From the NCBI GenBank assembly GCA_020746995.1, contig JAGPXD010000003.1:2480001-2544000 (forward strand): a stretch of DNA of 64,000 nt, read 5' to 3'. This document shows positions 13,359-25,203 of this stretch, piece by piece. How positions within the stretch are numbered: the stretch's first letter is position 1; every line of letters starts with the position of its first letter. The DNA comes from Plectosphaerella cucumerina (Eukaryota > Ascomycota > Sordariomycetes > Glomerellales > Plectosphaerellaceae). The notes under the pieces are model-generated. The model was not told where the DNA came from. It saw only the letters and a list, made by a program, of their open reading frames with translations, and made no database searches. Made by a program: the position numbers and the translations under genes.

Positions 13359-15176
13359 ATGGAGCGGATGGAGCGCGCCGCCCGCGGCCGCGGCCGCGAC
13401 CACCCATTCTCCCGGTTGGCGGGTGTGACACGAGGCCGCGGCGTGACAGCTGGTGCAAGCCACAAAATGTGCCCGCCCTTATTGCTGGGGCGTGGGCGTG
13501 TGCGTGGGCCGAGACCTCTCCTGTGCGGTAACACGAGCGGGATGAGGAGGATGTATTCGCACTCAGGCTCGTAGAGAGAAAAGGGAGACTGGGAGAGAGA
13601 GAGCATGGGATGAGAAGCCTGGAGGGCGAAGGCTTCGGTGGCGCGTCCGATTCTGGCTTCCTCCTCGTCCGTAATGCAGACGCGGACGGGGGAGACGCAC
13701 GAGAAAGGAGATGGTACATGACTCTCGTTTCTTTCTCGCCCGGGGCACGCGCGCGGATCAGGTAGCTCTCCTCCGGCGGACATCTCACCCCCAGGGAAAA
13801 TGCCGTCCTGTTTGCTTCTCTCGGGGGTTTTCACTCGAGGCCCCCGTCCCCGTCACCCTTCCCCCCCCCAAGCTCGAGCCTCGCAGGGCCCAGCCCGCCG
13901 CCGATCATCGGGAGCGTGCTGAACGACATGTCGTTTCGGCCTGTGCAGCTGAGAGACACAAATCGGAAAGGGGAAGGGGTGTGGTCCCGGCGGCGCGCTT
14001 GCTGTGATGCGATGTGACGGGCGCGCGCCATCGTCCGTCTGCCGGTGCGATGTGAAGAAGCAAGGGAAACAGCAGGGCGATGCTGCAGCCAGTCTACCCA
14101 CTCACTCCCACCAGGGACGGAATAGTAATCTGTTCCAGAGCTCGATAACCCACGAGAAGACCATGCCATCAAAAGCAAAAGCAACACATCCACCCCCGGG
14201 CCCCCGACCCCCAGTCCGCATGCCATCGTGGCCCTCTAGCCTGCTTCGCACCGAGACATTCGAAATCTCGAAAAGTGCCTTCCCAAGCCCTCGTAGCACG
14301 CGTCGTCCAGCGGGGGCGAGACAATGTCCCACGGTCCTTGAAATATGCCAACGACACGCGAAGGGATGCCATGTCTCAGCGCCTCATCTCTTGAGGCGCA
14401 CCCCCATTCTCAACGGCACGCCCTCCTTGCTCCCGGTAGATGACGGCATCTTCATGTAATCACTATCGGGAAGTTGACGAGGTGCGCCACGTTACCAAGG
14501 CGATTTCGAGAATAGGAAAGATCCGTGGCGGGCCGGGGCGGGGGGGGCGTTCGTTCGTCCGCGAGTCTGGTGGTTGGTGGCCAAGTTCATTCTCATGCTC
14601 ATGCTCAATATTACCCGTGCGGTGCGTCACTCACGGGCCTCGCCGGTATGGTTCAGTTGAAGCAGCTTTTCTTGCTCTGTACAGTACGCGCGGCTATGTT
14701 CAAGACAATCGCTATCCGGCGCCGTCAGGTGATGCTACAGGGCAGCTCCCGAGACAGACAAGATGATGTGTTCCCGTCCCAGATCCTGCGGTGGGAAAGA
14801 AGAGAACGTCTAATCCAACGCTCGTTGCGCCGGTGAAGCCAGAGACATAAAGAGAAAGTGGGCGAGTAGCTAGCACTCGTCAAAACAGAAAAACCAGCAA
14901 GTACTTTGAAAAACTCCTTACGCCGCGCCAGTGATGCCCCCCGGACCCTCCGTGTATCGACGGCCTCTTCTCTCTCCCTCGTCGCCGTCATCTCAGCATG
15001 GGAATCTTCCGCGGCGTAGCCTTCCCCTTCCTCCGTCCCGCTGCTCCTGGTAATTCGGAATAGACAAAGGGAAATTTGGAACGGGCCAAAAGGCCCTCAT
15101 GTAGCGACCGCTGATGCAATGCATGCTTTGTGGTTTTTTTGTGTCGTTTCGCAAGTAGCTTCGGAGCTCTTCATCC

Positions 15177-17469
15177 TCACACTCGCGCCATCTGCTTCCG
15201 GCGCTGCAAGAACGGACTGGGCATCTCGTCGGTATCGGGATCCCAGACCGCCACTTGTCCCCCGGTGTTGGCGCGGCACTCGGCGATGCGCTCCTTGAAG
15301 TTCCGCTTAGGACTCAGGTTCTCGCCGCCGGGCACAATCGCCGCCGACAGGGGCCGGCCTCCCGCGCGGGCCTGCTGGAGCTCGACGAGCGTGCGGCCCT
15401 TGATGTTGTTCTTCGCGACCATCTTGCCGAGGGGCTCCTGGTCCTTCTTGTTCGTGGATGGCTTGCGAGAGAGACCTGATGATGCCTCGGCGCCGCTGTT
15501 GGCCTGCAGGTTCGTCGCCGACGGGATCTTACTGAGTCGGCGGATCGGCGAGGGGCAGCGGTCACCGCCGCGGCCGAGGTCGGGGTGGGAGGACTGGTTC
15601 GTCAGAGAAGACAGACCTCTTGGAGCGTTGAGGTTGTTGGCGGACAGGGCCGACTTGATGCGCGGCACCGGCGCCGTCTTCTGGGCGTGGAGGACGGGGC
15701 GGTTCTTGGAGGTGAAGGGGTTGCCACGTGACTTAATGTTGCGCGTAGGCGAGGGCATGATGTCCTCGTCGTCAGAGTCGATCGAGGACGACTCGCGAGG
15801 GAGGTCCCAGAGCGGGTTGCCGTTCGAGTTGGCGTTGGTCTGGAAGATGTTGCCAGCGTTGGCGTTGGGGGCCTTGGTGCCGCCGTTTCGCCGCGGCGAC
15901 AGCGACAGCGAGGCAATGGCGATAGGAGATGGGGAGACCATCTCAATGTCCATCGGGGTGCCGAAGTTGCCCGCGAACATTGTCTGGGCGCGGCCAAATG
16001 GTGTGCGGGCGGGCTTCCTGACCGCCGCGTGCGACGTTTCCGGACTGTCGTAGGACAGGTCGTTGGCCTCGGTCAAGGGCGGGAACTTGTTTTCCACGTT
16101 GACGTGTTCGACCGGTGGCTGCGGGTAGTCCGTCTTGATTTCCTCCGAAGAAGAGCGGCTGTGTTGTTGTTGGGGTTGTTCGGTCTCGAACGTGACGTTC
16201 TTCTTCTGGAGTTCTTGTTGGACGCGGGCCTGAACCTCCAGCTCAAATTGCTCCTGCAAGCGCAGAACCTCTTCCTGGACGAGACGGTCAATCTCGAGCC
16301 TGGCCTTGACCTCCCACTCCCTCCGGAGGGTGTTGTCGATCTCCTGCCTGAGGAGGTTCTTCTCGACTTCCAGATTGTCCAGCTTGCGCTGCAGCTCTTT
16401 CTCCTTCTGAGCAACGGTGGCGTCCTTGAGCTTGACAACCTTGTGGAGCTCGACAACCTCCCTCTCCTTCCTCATGAGGCGGACGATGGGAAGGTTGAGG
16501 AGCTGTGACGTGTCGGGACGCCTGTCGGGGTTAACGCGCAGGCAATCCTTGATTGTGCCCATCAACTCGGGGGAGTACATCTCCGGCAGCGGCGCCACCT
16601 TGCCCTCCTTGATCTTCTGGACGAGTTGGTAGTGTGTCTTGGCGTTGAATGGAGGCTCGCGTGCGCAGAGCTCGTACATGATGCAACCCAGAGACCATAT
16701 ATCTGACTTGAGCGTGTACTTTTCCGCGGCGCAGATTTCGGGGGACATGTAGAACGGTGTGCCGACGTAGGTTGATGCGAAGTCGTGCGACTGGATCATT
16801 TTGGAGAGACCGAAATCGCCAAGCTTGACTGAGTTGTCCTCGCCGAGGAAGACTGTATCATGTGTTAGCTTGGTATCAGTCTGGCGGAAGGGGAGGAAGG
16901 GTTCAATGTACCGTTCTCGGGCTTCAGGTCGCGATGCAGAACGGTCATGGTACCCGACGAAGGCGACTTGGGCTTATGGACGATGAACAGGCCGAGTACG
17001 TCATTACCGACATCGGGGGGGTCAACGCCATAGTGGCAGCGGTACAGAGCGGTAACGAGCTGCGAGAAGATGCTCCAGACAAAGGTCTCGTGCGCGCGCT
17101 CGCCCTTGAGCGCGAGGTTCTTGATGACTCGACCCAGGTCTCCGTTGCCGCAGTATTCCATGTAGAGGTGCAGGTCCTGAGACGACTTGAGGTGCTCGCG
17201 GTGGAAGTACTCGACGATGTTCTGGTGTCGGAGGTGGGAGAGGATCTGGAATTCGGCGTGCAGCTGTTCACGCTCCTTGGCCGACATTTTCGAGTAGCTG
17301 ATCTCCTTGCGACACATGACGAGCCCGTCAGTCTTGCGTCGCACCTTGCGAATGACACCGAAGGAGCCATGACCTGGTGGGAGAAGCGTCAGCACGGCGT
17401 TGCGCGAGCATGGCGGGCAGACATACCGATCTTCTCCAGCACTTCGTACTTGTCGCCCTCTGTCGTCAT
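15177..17469 (-). CDS. nimA: NIMA-type G2/M protein kinase
   Basis: Mitotic serine/threonine kinase of the NIMA (NEK) family, which promotes mitotic entry. Three exons read as 17427-17469, 16912-17373 and 15177-16852, with introns of 53 and 59 nt, giving 726 residues. The N-terminus has the glycine loop GHGSFG (from residue 15), catalytic Lys37, HRDLKPEN with Asp163, DFG in exon 3 and YMSPE. An insert of about 25 residues sits before the catalytic loop, as in Aspergillus NimA. After the kinase domain comes a coiled coil rich in E, K, R and L, then a basic, Ser/Pro-rich tail with PSP and SP sites that could take mitotic phosphorylation. Length is close to Aspergillus NimA (about 700). The start is the ATG at 17469 just before the canonical YEVLEKIGHGSFG. 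It is divergent from the BTB gene. Confidence 0.92.
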
Positions 17470-17987
17470 GATGGACGGTTGTGCGACAGTTTTCGAGTCA
17501 AATGGTCCCAAACCGTACTTCCATAGAAATGCCTCTCGACGAGGGAAAAGAAGCTGGAACTTGCTGTGGTTAGTAGCGCACCCTGTTGTGGCGGGGGGTC
17601 TTCGATGATGGCGAGCCGGATGTGAAATGCTTCATGGGTTGACTGACCGACTTCACTTGCACGAAAGAGCTGTGCGGTGGAAGTCGGGTCCCCGTAAACA
17701 CCTGGCGCGGGTGCCATGGCAACCGGCCCGCCCCACTCCACCGGGCGGCGCCAAACCAACGGGTTCCACCCGTTGGTGCTGGATTATGTCATCGGACCCC
17801 TCCGTTTTTATCAACGTCGATTGATGCCATCATCATGTGGCCCGTGCACTCCGAGCGGAGGATGGCCTCGTTGACTCGATCTCACGAAATCCAAAGATCA
17901 CCACCTCTAAGCGGGGAAGACTAGTTACTGATTTCTGTCGGTGCCGATATTTTTGGAAACCCCTGAGTATTCTACTTCTCTGCGGAA
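17470..17987. promoter_or_regulatory. Divergent promoter region, kinase/BTB genes
   Basis: 517 bp between the start codons of two divergently transcribed genes. No convincing TATA element or known operator was seen. It must hold both promoters and 5' leaders. Confidence 0.5.
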
Positions 17988-20021
17988 ATGGTACTGAACA
18001 AGGGGGATCTGGAGGCGCAGCTGCGAGACGAACATGAGCTCATCAAGAGCGGTGTTCTCCGCGATGAGAACCCATTGGACTTGTCCGAGGGCTTCAACCA
18101 GTTCCTTCAGGCATGTCGGATGGGAGATCTGAAGACCTGCCAAGAGCTCATACAAGCTGGCGTCAACATCAATGGCAAGGACAAGTTCGATTACACCCCT
18201 CTCATCGTTGTGAGTATTCTTCGACCTGATTTGTCATGCTGCTTTTCACTCATCAAGATATTAGGCAAGCCTGTGCGGACACTACGAGCTGGTAGAGTTG
18301 CTTCTAGAGTCAGGTATGATGATTTGTAGTCTCGGTGAATGGCATCAGAGACTGACCTGACCTCAGGTGCCCTCGCTGAAAGGCACACCTTCCAGGGCGA
18401 GCGTTGCATCTACAATGCCCTCAACGACCGCATTAGGAACCTCCTGCTCGCCTACGACTACTCCAAGTCAACAGATCCACTACAGCCATGGTCGACACAC
18501 ATCACCTCGCTACTTTACCGCGACTCTCCCAAGACATCAGATATTGACCTCATGGCCGCCTCGGATTCGTTCCACCTCCACAAGTTCATCCTCGCCTCGC
18601 GATCTCCCTATTTCCGGAGAAAGCTTTCAGAGACGTCCCACACAACCAGCTGGAATCTTCCTGCAACCATCCCGGCTGATGCGTTCCGACTCGTCCTGAG
18701 ATATCTCTACCTCGGCGACATCCCCAAAGACCTAGTCGATCCGCGGAGCATGGCCACTGAGGAGGAGGTGCTCACCAGTGCTGATAAGATCAGCAAGCAG
18801 CTCGAGATTGAGAAGCTATGGGAAGCCATCCTCACGACGGACCGCCGCCTTGCCCGGCAAAAGTACCAGGACGAGGTGGAACGGGCGCAAAGACAGATCT
18901 CCGACTTTTTCCGCGAAAAGGTGCTGGGCCACAAGATGACCGTTGACACAGCGAGGGTTCATGAGGTCAAGTGGCAAAAAGGCAACGCTATCTTCGCGGA
19001 CTGCCTTCTCTGCGCAAACGAGCCGGAAGAAGACACCGATGCAGACATGGAAACGGGTCCGGCACCCTCGACTGCCATTCCCATCGGACCTGCCGCCGTC
19101 CCGGAACCTCGCAAAGTGCGGCGATCCGTAATATACCCGGTGCACAAAGCCATGCTCCTGCGAAGCCCCTACTTCGAAACCATGTTCGCCAGCGAGTTCA
19201 AGGAAGCGCACGAGGGAGACCACCTACACGTCATCACCGTCGACTGCACCCCCGACGTGCTGCAGGTCATCCTCAGCTTCCTGTACACGGAAAAGATGGA
19301 CTTCAAACTCGACATTGCCCTTGACGTCCTCTACACCGCCGACATGCTCTTCCTGGACAAACTTAAGACCAAGGCGGCGCAGGTCATCAGCACTCTCGGC
19401 AGCGGCAACAGCAACGCCCTCGTCGACCGTACCCACGGCCCCGCAGACGAGGCAGAGATGGAGCCTCTGAACATCTACGACGTCATCCGCGCCGCCTGGG
19501 ACCTGAGGGTTCAGCGCCTCGAGGAGTTTGCGGCGCGATACCTCGCCCATCGGCTGGAGGATTACATTGACGAGGAGGATTTTGCGGATCTCATCAAGGA
19601 AAGTGCTGGTCGTCTCAAAACACGTGAGGAGACGGATACGATTGAGTTGCTTGATGATATAAGGTACTACCTCTCGGAACGGTTCCGTCTTCGGTTCGAG
19701 GACGCTGGTCTGGAGGAGATTATGGATGAGCAGGGAGAGATCAACGCTGCAACTGCTGCGGCTCTGGCGGACGCGAGTGCGGGCGAGGTGCCCGATCTTG
19801 AGGTGGAAGACAAGGAGGTACAGAGAATCCCGGAGCCGGAAGTCATTGTGGAGGAGAATGGGGGCGTCCCGGAGCCGGATATCAGTATGGAGGAGAATGG
19901 TGGTGTCACGACGCTGGATGGCGTGGCTGTGCGGGATGAGTTTGAGGCGGACGCCATCAATTACCAGATATTGCTGGGCAAGATAGACGCCATGCTTGAT
20001 AGACTCAAGCTGGATGCGTAG
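17988..20021 (+). CDS. Ankyrin-repeat and double BTB/POZ protein (ABTB1/Btb3-like)
   Basis: Exons 17988-18209, 18265-18313 and 18367-20021 (introns 55 and 53 nt) encode 641 residues. Residues about 32-95 form two ankyrin repeats (QACRMGDLKTCQELIQAG; VASLCGHYELVELLLESG). A first BTB domain follows at about 148-210 (DIDLMAASDSFHLHKFILASR), then a helical linker and a second BTB at about 297-440 (HKAMLLRSPYFETMF). This order matches animal ABTB1/BPOZ and fission yeast Btb3, which act as adaptors of cullin-3 ubiquitin ligases; the adaptor role here is inferred. The C-terminus is acidic and carries an imperfect internal duplication around EENGGV. The gene ends convergent to the PHD-finger gene. 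Confidence 0.85.
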
Positions 20022-20359
20022 AGATTTAGTTAGAGAACATATATGGGTGTATGTTGCACCTTGAGCCGAACCATAGTCTGTCATGTCTGCATTGTGTATG
20101 AGGCACGGAAAGCTTGTTGAGCGATACACTCTAAGCAGGTGATGCACTGCCAGTCCCCCTTGAACACCTCATGACAAGGCCTGCGCCGTCCATCCCTGTA
20201 TCTCGTCCTCTAGCGAACCACAGTTTTGTCCTCCAAAGCGAAGAATGATATCGTGTCGAGCCCATAAACGCCATACTCCGGGCTTCATAATCGTCATAGG
20301 GCGTGTCGCGTTGCCCCGAAAACAGATGTCCAGCCAGTCAGTCCACCGCGGCTCAGCCC
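20022..20359. other. Convergent 3' intergenic region
   Basis: 338 bp between the stop codons of the BTB and PHD genes. It should hold both 3' untranslated regions. Nothing else was seen. Confidence 0.5.
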
Positions 20360-21819
20360 TTACTTGCCGGCCACCTCAGCGCCAGCCATCCTAGCAAGCC
20401 TCTGCCTCGCCGACTCCTCAATGTTGAACTCCCGCTCGAGATGCTTGGTGATCACGCCGCTACATTGGCTCTGATGCAGGTTAAGATCACGCTTCAGTAG
20501 GGCGAACCAGCCCTGATGGGCCTTGCAGCGCTTCTTGTCGCATATCTCCTTGGGATCGGCTGTGAGGGGGACGTTTGGGCCGAGGGCGGTAGCTCCCATG
20601 CCGTCGGCGACGCCATCGAAGAGGGCATGTCCGTCTTCGCTGTCGAGCCACTTCTCAAATGGTGCGCGGGCGCCGATGGTGTCGAGGCGGAAGTCGTAGC
20701 CGCAGGCTGCGTCATCAAGGAGTCCGGCAGCGATGAGCTTCTTTCGACGGATCGAAGCCCACTCGAGGACGTGACTCATCTGATGCCAGGTGTTGATCTC
20801 CTTGGCGATCCTGGCTCGTTCGGACGCGCAGTGGGCGAGAATCTCTTGCTGCTCTGGAGTGAGGCCGTTGACGGGATCCTTGGCCTTTTGCTCATCGCCA
20901 TTGGTGTCTGCGATGGATTAGTAGACGGACTATGAGAAGGAATCTGATGAGAAGACTTACCTTCGACGGAATCAGACATGGTTGCGTCTCCTCCAGAAAC
21001 GGCCGGGGTGCCGGCGGCTGTGTCTTGGAAAGTCGCAAGACCGCTCTCGAGAATGGCGACGAACTCTCCTTGGGTAAGTGCCTCCGGCACCTTGGAGCCC
21101 GGGTTCTTCTTCTTGGGAAGGGTGGACAGGCAACGCTCCCACCACAGCTGCTTGTGCTCGTCGGAGCAAAAGTGGCTGCGCTCCTCTTTGGGCTGACCGT
21201 CATAGAGACGGGCTGGCTTCTTGCACCTGGGCAGGCCGCAGGTCTTCTTGAAGACCGTGATGATGCCCTCGTCCCGGTTGGAGCAGTTCGGGCACACGAA
21301 GCGCTCGATGAGGTGCTCGCCAACGTCCTTGTCGATGCCGACACACTCTCCGTGGAACCAGTCTTCGCAGACGTCGCAGCCTATCATGAATCTGTGGTCG
21401 TCCGGTCCCCGGCAGATGCAATACGGGCCGTGGTCCGACTCATCGCCTTCATCAGAGTCTGCAGCGTCGCCATCGGCCTCGGCCTCGGCGCCGCTATTAA
21501 CGCTTGCGTCGGACGCGGGCGCCTTATTCGCGACTTTCTTGGACTGCTTGGGGCCGCCAGTGGTGCCTCCTTTGCCGCGCTTCGGCGCCTTCTTGACGGC
21601 GGCGGCTTGGCCCTTTTTCTTGCCCGGGACGGCAGGTTTCTCTGTGGTCTCCATGACCTTGGGAGGTTCTGGAGATGCGGGAGCCGACGTGACGGGGATG
21701 AACTGGCTGCGGATGTATGAGTGCGAGGGCGCATCGGCCATCTCCTGGTCCTCGTCGTGATGGGTTTCCGCGCCTGCACCACCCAGACCGGGGTGCGAGG
21801 GTGAGCTAGACGAATCCAT
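20360..21819 (-). CDS. COMPASS subunit Spp1/CFP1-like PHD-finger protein
   Basis: Two exons, 20961-21819 and 20360-20907, separated by a 53-nt intron (GTAAGT/GCAG), encode 468 residues. Residues 1-130 are acidic and Lys/Ala-rich, likely disordered. A PHD finger lies at 132-180 (PYCICRGPDDHRFMIGCDVC, DWFHGECVG, FVCPNC) and is followed by a second Cys/His group (CGLPRCKKPARLYDG, HFCSDEHKQLWW). The C-terminus contains the conserved helical region ending in a ...QQEILAHCASERARIAKEI-type segment and a Cys-rich part (EICDKKRCKAHQGW). This arrangement is that of Spp1 in fungi and CFP1/CXXC1 in animals, the subunit that brings the Set1 H3K4 methyltransferase to H3K4me-marked chromatin. No CXXC DNA-binding domain is present, as usual in fungi. 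Divergent from SCO1. Confidence 0.85.
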
Positions 21820-22233
21820 CTCAAGGTCTTGTGTGAGGGTGCTGATTCATGTGTTTGCTGGGGAAATCTGTAGAGTTCCAAAGAAGTAAAGGGATGATGG
21901 CGGCGACGTCTAGAAGACTACCGAAATCTGACCAAGGTGAAGGCGAAGGTGAAGGCTCCCAAAAAGAGTATTGTGATGCCTGAGTTTAAGCTCAATTTAC
22001 TTGCCCGAGGGAAGTAGACGTGTAGACGCGCCGGGTCCCACCCGTTAGCTTCGGTGACCTGAGGTGTTCACCGAGCACGGGCCTTCCATTGGAAGTTGAG
22101 CAGGAACGAGAGGATTACTAAACCACATTTTTCGAGCTACGACGGCGCCAAAGCTCAAGATCTTACGACTTGAATCTGGTGATTACTTGCTCTGCGACAG
22201 GACCACCAATCCAGCAGACCCGACGTCGCCACC
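21820..22233. promoter_or_regulatory. Divergent promoter region, Spp1-like/SCO1
   Basis: 414 bp between two start codons. A short degenerate repeat of AAGGTG/AAGGCG units lies at 21933-21957. No clear TATA element was seen. Confidence 0.45.
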
Positions 22234-23260
22234 ATGCTCAGCCAGATTGTACCACCGAGGACCATGGTCCGGACACTCCTGAGCAGTTCGCGACAGTGCC
22301 AGCGATGCCTGTCCCACTCCGCCACCACCGCCAGCAGGTTGCGGCCGACGACACCGAGCCCACTCCAGTGGAAGCCCAGCCAGTTCCAGACGAGGGCCAA
22401 GAGCGGGAGCAACTACAAGACGGTGGAAGAAGCGAAGAGCAGATACAGGTCGGGGGTATGTGGACTTTCATCTCCCTCGTTGGAGACCCTGGCGACGCGC
22501 GCCGATGGGACTGGACGCTGACCAAGACAGCCCTTCTCGTGGAAGGCCGGAGTTCTTTTCGTGGCCACCGCAGGTCTCCTCATGTGGTACTTTGAGTTCG
22601 AGAAGGAGCGCATGCAGCGCAAGCGCATCGCCGACTCGACCAAGGGTGTTGGCAGGCCCAAGGTCGGCGGCGACTTTGAGCTCATCGATCAGTACGGCAA
22701 GCGCTTCACCAGCGACGACATGAGCGGCCGCTATGCTCTCGTAAGTGCCGCCCTCTTTTGCTTGATTCTATGCCATGTCGATACGCAATGCTGACGTCTG
22801 CCCCCCGCAGGTCTACTTCGGCTTCAGCCACTGCCCCGACATCTGCCCCGACGAGCTCGACAAGATGGCGCAAATGTTCGACAAGGTCCAGGAGAAGCGC
22901 CCCGGCGGCCTCCTGCCCATCTTCGTCACCTGCGACCCTGCGCGCGACACCCCCAAGGTGCTGGCCGAGTATTTGGCCGAGTTCCACCCCAAGTTCATCG
23001 GCCTGACGGGCTCGTACGAGGACATCAAGGCCATGTGCAAGAAGTACAGGGTCTACTTCAGCACGCCCCAGAACGTGAAGCCAGGACAGGACTACCTGGT
23101 GGACCACAGCATCTACTTCTACCTGATGGACCCCGAGGGCAACTTTGTCGAGGCCCTGGGCAGGCAGCACTCGCCGACGGCTGGTGCCAAGCTTATTGTT
23201 GACCACATGAACGACTGGTCTGGCTCCTGGAAGAAGGGCGAGATTCAGGCTTCTCGTTGA
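22234..23260 (+). CDS. SCO1: SCO1-family mitochondrial copper chaperone
   Basis: Delivers copper to the Cu-A site of cytochrome c oxidase subunit 2 in the mitochondrial inner membrane. Exons 22234-22455, 22531-22740 and 22811-23260 (introns 75 and 70 nt) give 293 residues. The N-terminus is Arg/Ser-rich and lacks acidic residues for about 50 positions, fitting a mitochondrial presequence. A single membrane segment follows (WKAGVLFVATAGLLMWYF), then the thioredoxin-like domain. The copper ligands are visible: Cys152 and Cys156 in HCPDICPDE and His243 in DYLVDHSIYFY. An in-frame ATG ten codons downstream (22264) is an alternative start. The next gene on the same strand also appears mitochondrial. 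Confidence 0.95.
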
Positions 23261-23727
23261 TATGTAAGAAGAGGGGGGGAGGCGGCGGCGGTGGCTGCTG
23301 CTCCTGAGGCGCACGCCGTTGATCTTGTACAAAACTGTGCCACTATTGTCATGGCGAACCGACGGGATAGAGGATATACCGAGAAAACCACTCAATGTTG
23401 TACAAATATGCCCCGAGAAGAGGGCTTGTTTCGATCTATTTGGGGTGAAACCAGATGTGCACGTAGCCTTGATATTGGACGCCCGCTGTGCTGGGTAGCT
23501 GCCGACCCCGGGCGAACGGCGAGTAAAGTGGAGACGTGCAGTGCAGCGCGTTCCAGACAGCCGCGACATGACTCTGGCCACTCAAGCTTCAACCTCCCGT
23601 TCAGTGTATCACGAGTCCCCGTTCTTGTCCCAGCAACCATCGCCTCGAATTCGAATCTTGTACACATATCTTTGATTTGGCGCGTGAATCTGGAGGCAGG
23701 GACTTTTGGCCCTAACAGACCGAGAAC
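23261..23727. other. Intergenic region SCO1 to HAD gene
   Basis: 467 bp holding the SCO1 3' region and the promoter of the next gene on the same strand. No distinct motif was recognised. Confidence 0.4.
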
Positions 23728-25203
23728 ATGAGACATACGGTGGCAGCAGCCGGGCTTGCGCAGGCCGCGCGACTCATTACCAGGTCAACGGCGTCGCCAG
23801 CAACTTTCACAGCAGCAAGGGCAACAATTGTCGCCGGCCGGAGATATGCGTCGGGCTCTCGCACTTCAAGTCGTGCTTCGGCGTGGACGAGGCCAGTCCT
23901 GCCACCAAAGACGCCTTTCGCCGCGTCCAGCCCTCGGTACTTCAGCACTCCCTCGACGACCCAGGACCCCGTGTTCCACGCCGGCGAGGCACCATCCTTC
24001 GCTTTTGCCTTTGAGTAGGTCATTGAAGCTACAGCCTTACGACCAAGGAGATCTAACCAATGACAGCATCGATGGCGTCCTCCTTCACGTCGCCAAGCCG
24101 ATCCCCGGTGCGACGGAGGCGCTGAAGTACCTGCAGGACAACAACATCCCCTTCATCCTGCTGACGAACGGCGGCGGCAAGCATGAGACGGACCGGGTCA
24201 AGGACCTGAGCGCCAAGCTTGGACTCCAGCTTTCTGTAGACAACTTTGTCCAGTCGCACACGCCCTTCCAGGAGTTGGTCCATGGGCCGGAGGGACTCAG
24301 CGACAAGACGGTGCTGGTGACCGGTTCGAATGCGCAAAAGTGCCGCGAAATTGCAGAGAGGTGCGGTCTCATACATGCATCATCTTCTGGATCTTATGTC
24401 TGACCCGTGCTAGGTACGGCTTCAAGAGCGTCATCACCCCTGCGGACATTCTTCTGGCCCACCCCGACGTCTGGCCGTTTGAGCCCTTGAGGGAGGAGTT
24501 GTACGAGCGCACCGCCCGCCCTCTCCCGAGGCCGCTGCACACCGGAAAGCCAGGCATTCAGGACGCCGACGCCCTCAAGGTCGATGCCATCTTCGTCTTC
24601 AATGATCCCCGCGACTGGGCTCTCGACATCCAGATCATCATGGACCTTCTCCTCTCCAGGCAGGGCATCATGGGGACATATTCGCCCAAGAACGGAAACG
24701 CGGACCTCCCCAACGGCGGATGGCAGCAGGACGGCCAACCTCTCCTCATCTACTCCAACGCGGACCTCCTCTGGCCGACGACATACCACCAGCCGCGGTT
24801 CGGCCAGGGCGCGTTCCAGGCGGCCATCGACGGCGTCTGGTCGCAGGTGACGGGCGGGCGCGAGCTGGGCAAGACGTTCTACGGCAAGCCGTTCGCCGAG
24901 ACGTACCAATTCGCGGAGAGGGTGCTCAACACGCACCGCGCGGAGGTCCTGAGATCCGGCGGCGGTGGCGGCGACAAGGCGCTGAAGCCGCTCAAGACGG
25001 TCTACATGGTGGGCGACAACCCGGCGAGCGATATCCGCGGAGCCAACGAGTTCAAGAGCAGACATGGCACGGAGTGGACGTCGGTGCTTGTGAGGACGGG
25101 CGTGTGGACCCCGGAGAGGGGGGATGGCGGACACAAGCCGAAGAAGATTGTTGACGACGTCAAGGCAGCCGTTGCGTGGGCGCTCAAGCGGGAGGGCCAC
25201 TGA
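23728..25203 (+). CDS. Mitochondrial HAD-superfamily hydrolase (CECR5/HDHD5-like)
   Basis: Exons 23728-24014, 24067-24360 and 24414-25203 (introns 52 and 53 nt) give 456 residues. Residues 1-90 are Ala/Ser/Thr/Arg-rich, consistent with a mitochondrial presequence. HAD motif I, FDIDGVLL, spans the first exon junction. Motif II is seen in PFILLTNGGG, and the Mg-binding motif IV in VYMVGDNPASDIRGANEF. The layout with a large cap between motif II and the C-terminal aspartates matches the CECR5/HDHD5 subfamily, found from yeast to human. Substrate is not known for the family, so I give no reaction. The C-terminus is basic (GHKPKKIVDDVKAAVAWALK). Confidence 0.88.

Larger units (their letters stand above)
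1..15176. other. 15-kb GC-rich stretch with no supportable gene
   Basis: No reading frame here has a recognisable domain, a believable start and spliceable exons; the longest frames overlap each other on both strands and look like by-products of high GC content. The stretch is rich in homopurine/homopyrimidine runs, G-tracts and short tandem repeats (listed separately). It lacks the AT-richness expected of RIP-mutated repeats, and I see no transposase, reverse transcriptase or terminal repeat. No tRNA or rRNA gene was recognised. It could be long 5' regulatory or leader DNA of a gene beyond the left edge, or it could carry noncoding transcripts. This is inference. The last 170 bases or so should hold the 3' untranslated region of the kinase gene that ends at 15177. 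Confidence 0.6.

Noticed and set aside
15130..16053. 307-codon plus-strand frame
   Set aside because: Lies fully antisense to the kinase tail and has no domain; a shadow of the GC-rich coding strand.
19224..20147. 307-codon minus-strand frame
   Set aside because: Antisense to the BTB protein and without domain features.
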